Assembly (NCBI RefSeq): GCF_963674635.1
Contig: NZ_OY771475.1
Location: forward strand, 1,054,001 to 1,118,000
DNA: 64,000 nt
Source: Breoghania sp.
Lineage (GTDB): Bacteria > Pseudomonadota > Alphaproteobacteria > Rhizobiales > Stappiaceae
Direction of reading: 5' to 3'
How positions within the stretch are numbered: position 1 is the first letter of the stretch; the number at the start of each line of letters is the position of its first letter. Below, in pieces: positions 43,594 to 51,763 of the stretch. A model generated the notes under the pieces. That model did no database searches and had not been told where the DNA came from. It saw nothing but the letters and a program-made list of their open reading frames with translations. The position numbers were made by a program, and so were the translations under genes.

Positions 43594-44670
43594 ATGTCGG
43601 ACTCACAGGACGAAGACTCCAAAACAGAAGAGCCAACAGAGAAGAAAATCAGCGATGCGATCGAGAAGGGAAATGTCCCCGCCTCGAAGGAGGCATCGGT
43701 TCTCGTTTCTTTTCTGGTGATGCTCCTGATCGGTAGTTTCTTCACCCTCTCAGAGGGTCGTCGGATCAGTCAGGTCCTGACGCGGTTTATCGACGATGCC
43801 AGGGGAATACAGCTTGGAAACGCTGCTGATGCCATCTTGCTTGCCCGCTACATCGGCCTGGAACTGGGGCTGTTCCTCGTCCCGATTGTCGTCCTGCTCA
43901 TGGGCGGCGGCCTTGCCGCGGCCTGGTTCCAGAATGCACCACGCGTCGTCGGCGAACGCATCAAGCCGGATCTGTCGCGCCTTTCAATCACGAAGGGCTG
44001 GAAACGGATGTTCGGCCTGGACGGCCTCATTGAATTTCTCAAGGCGCTGTTCAAGTTCACGACAATTGCCGGCGTCGCGTTTCTGGTCTTGCGTTCAGAT
44101 CAACAGGTCCTGGTGAATGCCATGTTCACGGATCCCGGAAATCTGCCTGAAACCATCCTGCGTGTGGCCATGCGGCTTCTGTCCGGTGTCGCCATTACCA
44201 CGATCGTGCTCGTCGCCGCAGACCTTGTGTGGGCGCGCAAGAACTGGCGCCGCAAACTGCGCATGAGTCACCGTGACATCAAGGACTAGCACAAGCAGAT
44301 GGAGGGCGACCCCCTCGTCAAGGCCCGCATGCGCTCGCTCGCGCGCGACCGCGCCCGCAATCGCATGATGGCGGGCATCCCCAAGGCGACCCTCGTCATC
44401 GCAAATCCGACCCATTTTGCTGTTGCGTTGCGCTATGAGCGGGACGAAGATGCCGCGCCCATGGTCGTTGCCAAGGGCCAGGACCTGATTGCCCTCAAGA
44501 TCCGACAGATCGCCGAGGAAAACCAGATCCCGGTTGTAGAGAATAAGGAACTCGCACGCGCACTGTTCCCTGCTGTCGAAGTCGACCGTATGATTCCCCC
44601 GCAATTCTATCGTGCAGTTGCCGAGGTAATTTACTATGTCTACTCACGCAGCAACAACATGGTCGAGTGA
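43594..44670 (+). pseudogene. flhB: Flagellar export gate protein FlhB, split by an in-frame amber codon
   Basis: The whole frame encodes an FlhB of normal length (about 358 codons), but codon 232 (44287-44289) is TAG. It replaces the conserved Glu of the family motif KDEHKQMEGDP, which here reads KD-stop-HKQMEGDP. Residues 1-231 hold the four membrane helices; the part after the stop holds the cytoplasmic domain with the autocleavage motif NPTH (N at codon 271). The frame is kept on both sides, so this is a single GAG-to-TAG-like change and not a frameshift. An ATG at 44299 could restart the C-terminal part (123 residues) with AAGGA about 13 bases upstream. Readthrough, restart, true loss or a sequence error all remain possible. 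Confidence 0.85.
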
Positions 44671-45143
44671 TGGAGTCAGCAGGAGTAAGCGCGTCGCCTC
44701 GTATTACCGGTGATAGCAGCAAAAAACGCGAGCAGATTCTGGCGCAAGCGATCCAGGATGTTGCTGCCGAGCTGCGCCTGATCGATGTCACGGATCTGAT
44801 ATTTCACGTGCTTGCCGGCAAGCATGCGAATATCGATGACCTCGTCCGGTCATCGACCGAGCTCTATTTCAAGCCCAACACGATGTGTTACGGATCAGCT
44901 GCCAATCTCGAGCTGACCTGGGGCAGCACCCCCACCATCATTCTCGACCTGCAATTCCGGCACCACGGCGTCTGGATCCATTTCGGATTGTCCCTGTCGG
45001 CCCTGCAGGCTGGCGTGGATATGTATCACATCGAGTTCTCCGAGCCGTCCGAGAACCCGCAGGCGAATACCGAGCTTTTGATCAGCGCCCTGAAAGACGC
45101 ACGTCTGCCGGGCCCGCGCGCCAGGAGCCGGATCTTTCAGTAG
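44670..45143 (+). CDS. Unnamed protein translated after flhB
   Basis: 157 residues without signal peptide or membrane helix. I recognise no family. The sequence has a helical N-terminal half (KREQILAQAIQDVAAELRLI, then DLIFHVLAGKHANIDDLV) and a beta-rich middle with ELTWGSTPTIILDLQFRHHG and VWIHFGLSLS, then a helical C terminus. Its ATG overlaps the flhB stop (TGATG), so translation depends on ribosomes finishing the C-terminal part of flhB. A flagellar role is inferred from this tight coupling. Confidence 0.7.
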   Translation: MESAGVSASPRITGDSSKKREQILAQAIQDVAAELRLIDVTDLIFHVLAGKHANIDDLVRSSTELYFKPNTMCYGSAANLELTWGSTPTIILDLQFRHHGVWIHFGLSLSALQAGVDMYHIEFSEPSENPQANTELLISALKDARLPGPRARSRIFQ

Positions 45144-45261
45144 ATCCTGCAGCCGCCAGACCTCCCTTCCGTTCCCGTTGCCTTGTCTTAGAAACGGCCG
45201 CTGCGCGCCGGGATGTCCGTCATTGCCTGCGTGACATCTTGCACCTGGCGCGCCCCACATG

Positions 45262-45294
45262 AAAAAGGGCCGCCGAACGGTTGTTCGACGGCCC
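45262..45294 (-). terminator. Rho-independent terminator of the flhA operon
   Basis: Read on the minus strand, GGGCCGTCGAAC and GTTCGGCGGCCC form a 12-bp stem with one mismatch around a four-base loop and are followed by five T. It lies 48 bases after the stop at 45342. Confidence 0.85.
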
Positions 45295-45341
45295 CAATCT
45301 GGTCATGCGATGGTGTGCGCACGCGCTCGGAGAAGACCGCG

Positions 45342-45797
45342 TCAGTTGGAGACCACGTCTTCCTTTGAGAAATAGTTGAGTTCCTCGACCAACACGTCAT
45401 GGATCAGCTCGCCGTTCATTCGCGTGTTGACCCGCTCGCGGATTTGCCGTGTGAGGCTCTCGATATCGTAGCGCTCCAGATTCTGGAAATCGAGGGTGCG
45501 GTCCTCGTAGAGCAGCCGAAAGGCTTCATCGACGACGAAAGGGTGCGGTGGCACGGAGAGGCGCGCGAGGGCAGCCGCATCGGCGGTAAAGACGAATTGT
45601 GCGACCACGTAGCCCTGCAACCGCCCATTCGCGATCATGGGCACGTTGATGGCACGGGTCTTTTCGTAGTCGAGGCCATCGATCACCGCAGTAGCGGGGT
45701 CAATGCCGTGGTATTGGGTCATCCAGTAGACGGCGCCATAGCTTGAACCAGCCGTGACCGCCGCCATCCAGATTCCAATGAGGATGCCCCTGAACAT
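45342..45797 (-). CDS. FliL-like membrane protein of flagellar locus
   Basis: 151 residues. One membrane helix near the N terminus is followed by a periplasmic part. The C-terminal half, with LSVPPHPFVVDEAFRLLYED and then IRERVNTRMNGELIHDVLVE, has the layout of the FliL domain, where a membrane-anchored protein rings the stator. The identity is low and the usual Thr-Glu-Phe ending is absent, so the name is tentative. It is the last gene before a strong terminator and starts three bases after the FlgN-like stop. Confidence 0.6.
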   Translation of the reverse strand: MFRGILIGIWMAAVTAGSSYGAVYWMTQYHGIDPATAVIDGLDYEKTRAINVPMIANGRLQGYVVAQFVFTADAAALARLSVPPHPFVVDEAFRLLYEDRTLDFQNLERYDIESLTRQIRERVNTRMNGELIHDVLVEELNYFSKEDVVSN

Positions 45798-45800
45798 GGT

Positions 45801-46214
45801 TTAGGCGATGCCCCTTCCGGTGTCGCGTGTATAGGTGCCGTCAGAATCCGCCTCGATCAGCGAGCGAGATATCATCTCGGAAATCTCGCGAACCGCTTGG
45901 AGATGGGTCGAAAGCAGTTGCATGTTGTCTTTCAGATTGTTGCGCAGCATGCCGAGCGTCTCGGCGACTTCCGGACCGAACGGCCCTTCGGCGAGGTTTT
46001 CCCCTGCTCGCGTCAGATCGAGTAAAGCCTGGCTCTTGCGCCGCTCGAAATCGCGCAGGTCGACCCGAACACCTTGACGCAAGGCCGTTGTCTCGGACGT
46101 GACCGCTTCATTGGCCCGTTGAATGGCAAGGAACAAAGCCCTCATACCGTATCCGTTGACGACAGGTTGAGCCGACTTCGGCTGCGTTTGGTATTCCGCT
46201 GGCAGGTTTTCCAT
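45801..46214 (-). CDS. FlgN-like flagellar chaperone candidate
   Basis: 137 residues, mostly helical. The stretch LRNNLKDNMQLLSTHLQAVR followed by EISEMISRSLIEADSDGTY resembles the C-terminal part of FlgN chaperones (a long helix that ends in a small Asp-Gly-Thr-Tyr turn), which hold FlgK and FlgL before export. The position in a flagellar operon fits. The similarity is weak and the call is tentative. Confidence 0.5.
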   Translation of the reverse strand: MENLPAEYQTQPKSAQPVVNGYGMRALFLAIQRANEAVTSETTALRQGVRVDLRDFERRKSQALLDLTRAGENLAEGPFGPEVAETLGMLRNNLKDNMQLLSTHLQAVREISEMISRSLIEADSDGTYTRDTGRGIA

Positions 46215-46243
46215 TGAGATCGAAACCTCCTCACAGATTGCTG

Positions 46244-46711
46244 TTATGCCTTGGCAGATGTTATTGTTTTTTCGACTATTTCTGAGATGCCAACGCCGCC
46301 GGCAGAGACGACTTGCTTGCTGATCTGCTCAGCCATCATGGATTTCCAGATATCGCCGGCGGTGCCCTCGCCAAAGACCGTTTCCGCGTCCTGGGGCAGC
46401 ATGACCTCGATAAACTGTTGCAGGATCAAAGCCTCGAATTGCCGCGCGGGAGACAGGCTTGCGGCCATCGCTGCTTTTGCGCGCAAGCTGGTCCGTATGG
46501 GTGTCACGTCGGCAGCGTGATGAGGACGTGTTCCGCCAGCCGCGAGATCGTTCGTGACGGTGTCGAAGGTGTTGTCGAAGTCCGGCGCGTCGAGCGCTGA
46601 GCTCTGCGCGATCGCCTTCAGGCGGTTTGCAGCGGCTTTCAACTTTTCCGGGTCGGCTGCACGTGCAACATCAAGCACCAGATCTGTGGGGGGCTGAATC
46701 GCCATATTCAA
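46244..46711 (-). CDS. Rod-binding protein (FlgJ N-terminal type)
   Basis: 155 residues. The C-terminal half carries the rod-binding domain: FEALILQQFIEVMLPQDAE, FGEGTAGDIWKSMMAEQISK and VVSAGGVGI. In gamma-proteobacteria this domain is fused to a muramidase in FlgJ; here, as in most Alphaproteobacteria, it stands alone and a separate lytic transglycosylase is encoded at 55784. The TTG at 46711 overlaps the preceding stop (TTGA) and is used as start; an ATG two codons later (46705) is the alternative. Confidence 0.8.
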   Translation of the reverse strand: MNMAIQPPTDLVLDVARAADPEKLKAAANRLKAIAQSSALDAPDFDNTFDTVTNDLAAGGTRPHHAADVTPIRTSLRAKAAMAASLSPARQFEALILQQFIEVMLPQDAETVFGEGTAGDIWKSMMAEQISKQVVSAGGVGISEIVEKTITSAKA

Positions 46712-47160
46712 GGCTCACGGTTCGCATCTTGTCTCTTTCGGATCGTACGATCGTGTGCTTGTGTGAGGCTTGCTTCGACCCCGGACAACATGGCGTCCAG
46801 CACAACCTCAAGTTGCCGCTTTTCCTCGCACGCACTTTCTTCGCGCTCCATCTGACCAAGCTGGCGTTTGGTCACCTCCATCATGCGCTCCTGCCGCTGC
46901 AACCCGGCCCGCACACACTGGCGCGTTTCCTGAATACGGCTCTGTTCGGAAGCGATGGTTTTCAAACGTCGGGAGGCGTTGCGGATAAAGCGATCGTGCA
47001 GCGCGAGATCACCGCCGGACAGCGATGTCAGCACGCGTTCCTGGTTTTCCACGAGCGTCCGGTCCTTTTGATCCAGGGAAATCAGGACCCATTCGGACAG
47101 CCTGTGCAACTGGCGCTGGAGTTTCAGGATACGGTTGATTTGGTCAACACGTTGGGACAT
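46708..47160 (-). CDS. FliJ-like coiled-coil protein
   Basis: 150 residues, almost all predicted coiled coil (RVDQINRILKLQRQLHRLSE, then many Gln, Glu, Arg). Length, charge and place next to fliR in an export-apparatus operon fit FliJ, the coiled-coil stalk of the FliI-FliH ATPase. FliJ sequences are very divergent, so this is a structural guess. The gene starts six bases after fliR. Confidence 0.5.
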   Translation of the reverse strand: MSQRVDQINRILKLQRQLHRLSEWVLISLDQKDRTLVENQERVLTSLSGGDLALHDRFIRNASRRLKTIASEQSRIQETRQCVRAGLQRQERMMEVTKRQLGQMEREESACEEKRQLEVVLDAMLSGVEASLTQAHDRTIRKRQDANREP

Positions 47161-47166
47161 AGCCGT

Positions 47167-47937
47167 TCACCCGTATTGGAGCCATGTGAAGTAGCCGTCG
47201 AGGAAGATGCGGATCAGATCCGAAATGACGACGAACAGGAAATAGAGCCCGCCAACGATGATCAGCGGCATGGAAATGAAGTAGACCGGAATCTGCGGGG
47301 TCAGCCGGTTCGTGATGCCGATGGCGAAGTTCACGGCCACCCCATAAACGATGAAGGGGGAACCGATCCGCAAGGCGAGATTGAACGCGCTGGCAAGCTG
47401 ATCGACGAACTGTTCCAGACCGGCCGTCGGAGACATCACGACGCTCGGCGGGAGCCTAGAATAGGACAGGGCAAGTCCGCGGAAGATCTCCAGATGCTGA
47501 TCGGTGATGAAGATCATCGTCGTTGCCGTCAGTGTCAGGATATTCGCGATGGGAGGAAGGGACTCGGATCCGTCGATCGGCATGCCGGAGATGTTGTTCA
47601 TCCCCATGGCCATGGACATCAGTGTGCCAATGGTCTCCAGCGCGGCGATGAAGGCCCGCCCCATCAAACCGATCAGCAATCCGATATAGAGTTCGCCCGC
47701 AATCAGCCGCACGGTGGTCGAAAGCGCCATGTCAGGCATGGCTTCGCGCATTCCGGGAAGCAACATGGGCGCCATGGCAAACGTGGAGGAAACCGCGATC
47801 AACAGACGGATCTGCATGGACACCCGATCACTGGAGAAGCCCGGGATGATCATGAGGCAGGCGCCGATGCGGCAAAAGAGAAGAAACGTCGCCAGAACGG
47901 TTTCGGGGCCAATGGCGATCGTGAGCAGGTTGCTCAT
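47167..47937 (-). CDS. fliR: Flagellar export gate protein FliR
   Basis: 256 residues with about six membrane helices. FliR marks include FCRIGACLMIIPGFSSDRV, GELYIGLLIGLMGRAFIAAL and MAMGMNNISGMPIDG. It forms the export gate with FliP and FliQ. Its ATG overlaps the flhA stop by four bases. Confidence 0.94.
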   Translation of the reverse strand: MSNLLTIAIGPETVLATFLLFCRIGACLMIIPGFSSDRVSMQIRLLIAVSSTFAMAPMLLPGMREAMPDMALSTTVRLIAGELYIGLLIGLMGRAFIAALETIGTLMSMAMGMNNISGMPIDGSESLPPIANILTLTATTMIFITDQHLEIFRGLALSYSRLPPSVVMSPTAGLEQFVDQLASAFNLALRIGSPFIVYGVAVNFAIGITNRLTPQIPVYFISMPLIIVGGLYFLFVVISDLIRIFLDGYFTWLQYG

Positions 47938-50024
47938 GAGACACTGCCGAGCGGCTTGACCTCGACCCCGCGTGCGATTTCGAGATGCGAAAGAACCGGC
48001 AGGGTCGGGAACATCCGTTCCACGATCATCCGCACATAGGGGCGCGCCTCGGGCGCCGCGACCATGACGAACCGCTTGCCCTGATCCATCTCGGCGCGCA
48101 CCGCCTTTGACAGGTCGGCGCCGAACTGCTCGACGAGTTGCGGATCGATATCGAACTCCACGACTTCGCCCTTGGAGTCGCGCTTAAGCGACTGGTGGAA
48201 GGCGAGATCCCATCGGTTACCAAGACGCATCACCTGCAAGGGACCGCCGTTGGACAGATCCCCACAAATCTGCTGGGCAATGCGCATGCGCACATGTTCC
48301 ACCACCTGCTCCGAGCGCCGCACATGGGGCACGATCTCGGCCACGGCTTCCAGGATCAGATGAAGATTGCGGATGGAAACCCGCTCTGCCAGCAACAGCT
48401 TCAGGACCGCCTGAAGACCGGAATAGGAAATGTGGGCCGGACAGATGTCGTCGATCAGGCGCTTATATTCGCTGTCGAGCCGTTCCAGCAGGTTCCGCAT
48501 GTCCTTGTAGGAGAGAAGCTGCGGAAGGTTGTTGCGCACGACCTCGCTCAGATGGGTCAGGATCACGGTTTCATTTTCGGCCGGGGTGAGCCCTCCCCGC
48601 TTTGCTTCCTCTGCATAGGCTGTCGGCACCCAGAACGCCTTCATGCCGAAGGCGGGTTCGCGAGTTTCTTCGCCCGGTACGTTGAGCTTCCCGTCCTCGC
48701 CGGTGATCACGAGCAGCTCGCCGACCCGCAAGGCATGCGCGGCGACGACCGTGCCGTGGATCTTGATCTGATAGGTCTTGGGGTCGAGCGACAGGCTGTC
48801 CGTGACACGAATATCGGGAACCACAAAGCCAAACTGCTCAGCAAATTTCCGCCGCATCCGGGAGACGCGATGCGCGAGTTCTCCGTGGTTTCCGAGAATC
48901 TGTACTGCCACCTGCTTGCCCAGGCAGAGCTCGATTTCGGAGGATTTCAACGAGTCCTTGACCGAGTCTCGGGATTCAAGTTGCTTCTGCGCCTTGACCT
49001 TTTCCGCGGCCTCTGTCTCGCGCGCCTTTTGCTCCGCCAGCTTCCTGGGAACGGTGTAGGCAACGAAGGCCATCATCGCCCCCAGCACCCCGAAGGGCAG
49101 AATTGGCAGGCCGGGGACAAGCGCAAGGATGCCCATCAGGATAGAACCGACGAACAACGCGCGCGGATAATGGCTGAGCTGCCCCAGGACGGCTATTTCC
49201 GCCCTGCCCCGCGTCCCGCCTTTGGAGACCAGAAGGCCGGCAGCCAGCGAGACGATCAGCGCCGGGATCTGGGAAACGAGGCCATCGCCAACCGACAGTT
49301 TGGTGAACACGTCCGCGGCGGTTCCCACATCCATGTCGTAGCGAGACACGCCGATGATGATCCCGCCTAGAATGTTGACGGCGGTGATGATCAGGCCCGC
49401 GATGGCGTCGCCGCGAACGAATTTCGATGCGCCGTCCATGGCGCCGAAGAAGGAGCTTTCTTCCTCCAGCTCGTGGCGGCGGCGCTGCGCTTCCTTCTCG
49501 TTGATCAGGCCGGCGTTCAGATCGGCATCAATGGCCATCTGCTTGCCCGGGATGGCGTCCAGCGTGAACCGGGCTCCGACCTCCGCGATACGGGTCGCGC
49601 CCTTGGTGATGACGAGGAAGTTCACGATCACCAGGATCGCAAAGACGATCAGGCCAATGACGAAATCGCCGCTCATGACGAACCGCGAGAAGCCGTTGAT
49701 GATGTAGCCTGCGGCGGTCGTGCCCTCGTTGCCATGGGCTAGGATGACGCGGGTCGTGGCGATGTTGAGCGACAGGCGCAACATCGTTGCCAAAAGCAAG
49801 ATGGTGGGAAAGGAGGAGAAGTCGAGCGGCTTCTGAATCCAGAGCGCGACCATCAGAATGAGCACGGAAAAGGCGATCGAAAGCGCCAGTCCAAGGTCGA
49901 TCAGAAACGAAGGAACCGGCAGGAACAGGATCGTCAGGACAATGACGACGCCGAATGCAAAGCCGATATCCCGACGACTTTCCTTGATGGCTTCCGTTGA
50001 TACTGTAGATCCGATCGCGGACAT
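47934..50024 (-). CDS. flhA: Flagellar export gate protein FlhA
   Basis: 696 residues: about eight N-terminal membrane helices and a large cytoplasmic domain that forms the docking ring. Conserved stretches are MLRLSLNIATTRVILAHG, ARFTLDAIPGKQMAIDADLN (FHIPEP family signature) and the C-terminal ICPAHISYSGLQAVLKLLLA. The ATG at 50024 has AGGAG six bases upstream; the frame is open 12 codons further. It follows fliQ after a 231-base gap, so it may have its own promoter. Confidence 0.95.
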   Translation of the reverse strand: MSAIGSTVSTEAIKESRRDIGFAFGVVIVLTILFLPVPSFLIDLGLALSIAFSVLILMVALWIQKPLDFSSFPTILLLATMLRLSLNIATTRVILAHGNEGTTAAGYIINGFSRFVMSGDFVIGLIVFAILVIVNFLVITKGATRIAEVGARFTLDAIPGKQMAIDADLNAGLINEKEAQRRRHELEEESSFFGAMDGASKFVRGDAIAGLIITAVNILGGIIIGVSRYDMDVGTAADVFTKLSVGDGLVSQIPALIVSLAAGLLVSKGGTRGRAEIAVLGQLSHYPRALFVGSILMGILALVPGLPILPFGVLGAMMAFVAYTVPRKLAEQKARETEAAEKVKAQKQLESRDSVKDSLKSSEIELCLGKQVAVQILGNHGELAHRVSRMRRKFAEQFGFVVPDIRVTDSLSLDPKTYQIKIHGTVVAAHALRVGELLVITGEDGKLNVPGEETREPAFGMKAFWVPTAYAEEAKRGGLTPAENETVILTHLSEVVRNNLPQLLSYKDMRNLLERLDSEYKRLIDDICPAHISYSGLQAVLKLLLAERVSIRNLHLILEAVAEIVPHVRRSEQVVEHVRMRIAQQICGDLSNGGPLQVMRLGNRWDLAFHQSLKRDSKGEVVEFDIDPQLVEQFGADLSKAVRAEMDQGKRFVMVAAPEARPYVRMIVERMFPTLPVLSHLEIARGVEVKPLGSVS

Positions 50025-50255
50025 GCCATCTCCTCTCAAGCGCAAAACACAGGAGAGCACTCTTGCCGTATCAAGCTTGTGCGAGGGTGACGTGCGGAGC
50101 CGATGCTTTGCTGTCGATCAGCGTATGGGGCTGGGATCAGACGCACAGGTCCGCCGCATCAGCTCCGCTCGATGCCATCCGCCCGGCTCCCGTTGGCCTC
50201 TTCAAGAAGGTCGGGGGGAAGGTCATGCGTGTTCCGGCAAGGCCAATGTGCCCTG

Positions 50256-50522
50256 TTAGAAACCGCTTTCGATATGCGAGTATGCGAGCGCGGTAAAAGC
50301 ATAGATCTGGCTGCCGATGAATGGCCCGGCCACGATGATCATCACCAGAATCGCGACGATCTTCGGAATGAAAGTGAGCGTGACTTCCTGTACCTGCGTC
50401 AGGGCCTGCAGCAAGGCGATCGACACGCCAACGATCATGGCGGGAAGAATGGCCGGCCCTGCCCCCACGATGATCGTCCAGATGGCGCTGCGCACCAGAT
50501 CGAGAGCGTCTGCCTCGTTCAT
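50256..50522 (-). CDS. fliQ: Flagellar export gate protein FliQ
   Basis: 88 residues with two membrane helices: LVRSAIWTIIVGAGPAILPA and the second helix IPKIVAILVMIIVAGPFIG. ALLQALTQVQEVTLTFIPK between them is the FliQ signature. It begins one base after the flgD stop. The true start is the ATG at 50522; the frame is open further into flgD. Confidence 0.95.
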   Translation of the reverse strand: MNEADALDLVRSAIWTIIVGAGPAILPAMIVGVSIALLQALTQVQEVTLTFIPKIVAILVMIIVAGPFIGSQIYAFTALAYSHIESGF

Positions 50523-50523
50523 G

Positions 50524-50919
50524 TCAGGTGATCTTGACGCCGGGGCCGAGAAGGATGCCGCGCCCGTCTTCAAGACCAAGCACGGTGCCATCGCTGTAGA
50601 TCTCGACGGACTTGATGACGCCACTCGCGCCATCCGCGCCGGTCGCGGTGCGTCCGATCAGGCTTCCGGCCTGCGAGAACGACAGATTGGTCAGCAAGCT
50701 GTCCAGCTTGCTGTTCGTCGTGATCGCCTGCTCCACCTGCGAGAACGTGGCAAGCTGGGCAAGCTGGGCCGCCGAGTCCATCGGCTCGGTCGGATCCTGG
50801 TTCTTCATCTGCTCGATCATCAGCGTCAGAAACGCGTTGTAGTCGAGCGTCAGGTCACTCATCGCCGCGGCGTTGGCCGCTGAGGATGTCTGATTATTGA
50901 CGGGGGCTACAGTGGTCAT
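50524..50919 (-). CDS. flgD: Flagellar hook assembly scaffold FlgD (short form)
   Basis: 131 residues. The core FlgD region is LDYNAFLTLMIEQMKNQDPT, EPMDSAAQLAQLATFSQVEQ and an SLIGRTAT turn. FlgD caps the growing hook. It lacks the long C-terminal FlgD Ig-like and Tudor domains of enteric bacteria, as is usual in rhizobia. It starts 13 bases after flbT. Confidence 0.93.
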   Translation of the reverse strand: MTTVAPVNNQTSSAANAAAMSDLTLDYNAFLTLMIEQMKNQDPTEPMDSAAQLAQLATFSQVEQAITTNSKLDSLLTNLSFSQAGSLIGRTATGADGASGVIKSVEIYSDGTVLGLEDGRGILLGPGVKIT

Positions 50920-50932
50920 GGTCCATGTTCCT

Positions 50933-51355
50933 TCAGGCGGCGCGCGAGGCGGCTTCGACCGAATTGTTCGACATGATCATTGCCTCAACCGGGTAAAGGC
51001 TGCGGACGACTTTCATGGCATCGAAGTGACGGCCGGTTTCCGTGAGCAAAGCCACCTGGTCGAGACCGTTCAGGATCTCCGCATTGCTGAAGGCCAGCTG
51101 CGCAGCGCAGATGAGCTGGTTCGCAAGATTGAGCGCCGGAGCCGCCGTTTTGGGATCCATCAGGATTGTCTGGATCGCGAAATAGATCTGGCGCAGAGGT
51201 GTATGCGTCTGATCAGGCTGAAGAACATGCGATTCAAGCAGGAATACCGCATCGCTCATCAGTTCCACTGTGGTCTTGCGACTGAACCGCAGAACCGCGC
51301 CATTCACGAAAAGCCGCTCACCAGCCTTCAGTACAAGGTTGATTGATTTCGTCAT
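50933..51355 (-). CDS. flbT: Flagellar biosynthesis repressor FlbT
   Basis: 140 residues. The FlbT family pattern is visible: INLVLKAGERLFVNGAVLRF then KTTVELMSDAVFLLESHVLQ and LRQIYFAIQTILMDP. In Caulobacter FlbT binds the 5' leader of flagellin mRNA and lowers its stability; in Brucella it promotes flagellin synthesis. The flagellin leader in this window can form alternative hairpins (63841-63898). It overlaps flaF by four bases. Confidence 0.94.
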   Translation of the reverse strand: MTKSINLVLKAGERLFVNGAVLRFSRKTTVELMSDAVFLLESHVLQPDQTHTPLRQIYFAIQTILMDPKTAAPALNLANQLICAAQLAFSNAEILNGLDQVALLTETGRHFDAMKVVRSLYPVEAMIMSNNSVEAASRAA

Positions 51356-51699
51356 GCAAGACCGTCCCGGATGATGGTGTTGATCTGGATGAGACCATCG
51401 AAACTGTCGGTCGTTTCACTTCGCAGCGATTCCACTTCCTTCATGACCCACAGGCCGATGGAAATGAGATCCGCTCTGAGCGCGACGGGCAGTTCGTTGC
51501 GTTCACTGGAGAGATCGTCAATGAAGAAAGCCCAGACCCGGCGCGTGTTATAGAGCGCCTCGATCGCCTCCTTGGAGCGCCGCCCCTTTTCCTTGGCTTC
51601 TTTGAGTTGTTCGACGATCTTTCCCATTGCCTGCTTTTCGTTGCCACGCGTATCCGCGCAGAATTCTTCAATCGCTTCGGCATACGAGAAGTTGTACAT
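51352..51699 (-). CDS. flaF: Flagellar biosynthesis regulator FlaF
   Basis: 115 residues. The family pattern is the helical start MYNFSYAEAIEEFCADTRGN and the C-terminal RRVWAFFIDDLSSERNELPV. FlaF acts with FlbT in controlling flagellin secretion and synthesis. The ATG at 51699 has AAAGG upstream; the frame is open eight codons more. It overlaps flbT by four bases. Confidence 0.93.
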   Translation of the reverse strand: MYNFSYAEAIEEFCADTRGNEKQAMGKIVEQLKEAKEKGRRSKEAIEALYNTRRVWAFFIDDLSSERNELPVALRADLISIGLWVMKEVESLRSETTDSFDGLIQINTIIRDGLA

Positions 51700-51763
51700 A
51701 AGCACACCTTTGGCTGAAGGCACGGGAGCCCGGAGTTTCCGGGGCCGCGCCCTGTCAGTCGTT

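Noticed and set aside
43594..44670. Genome-wide recoding of TAG as an explanation for the flhB interruption
   Set aside because: TAG ends the genes at 1978, 2780 and 25076 at normal lengths and with correct downstream starts, so TAG acts as stop in this genome. A local or partial suppressor remains possible.
46627..49370. Long open frames on the plus strand opposite fliR and flhA
   Set aside because: Both lie antisense to well-recognised flagellar genes and are rich in Arg, Gly and His, as GC-rich shadow frames usually are.
50524..50919. FlgD as a truncated gene
   Set aside because: 131 residues is short against enteric FlgD, but short forms are normal in rhizobial flagellar clusters and the core hook-cap region is complete.
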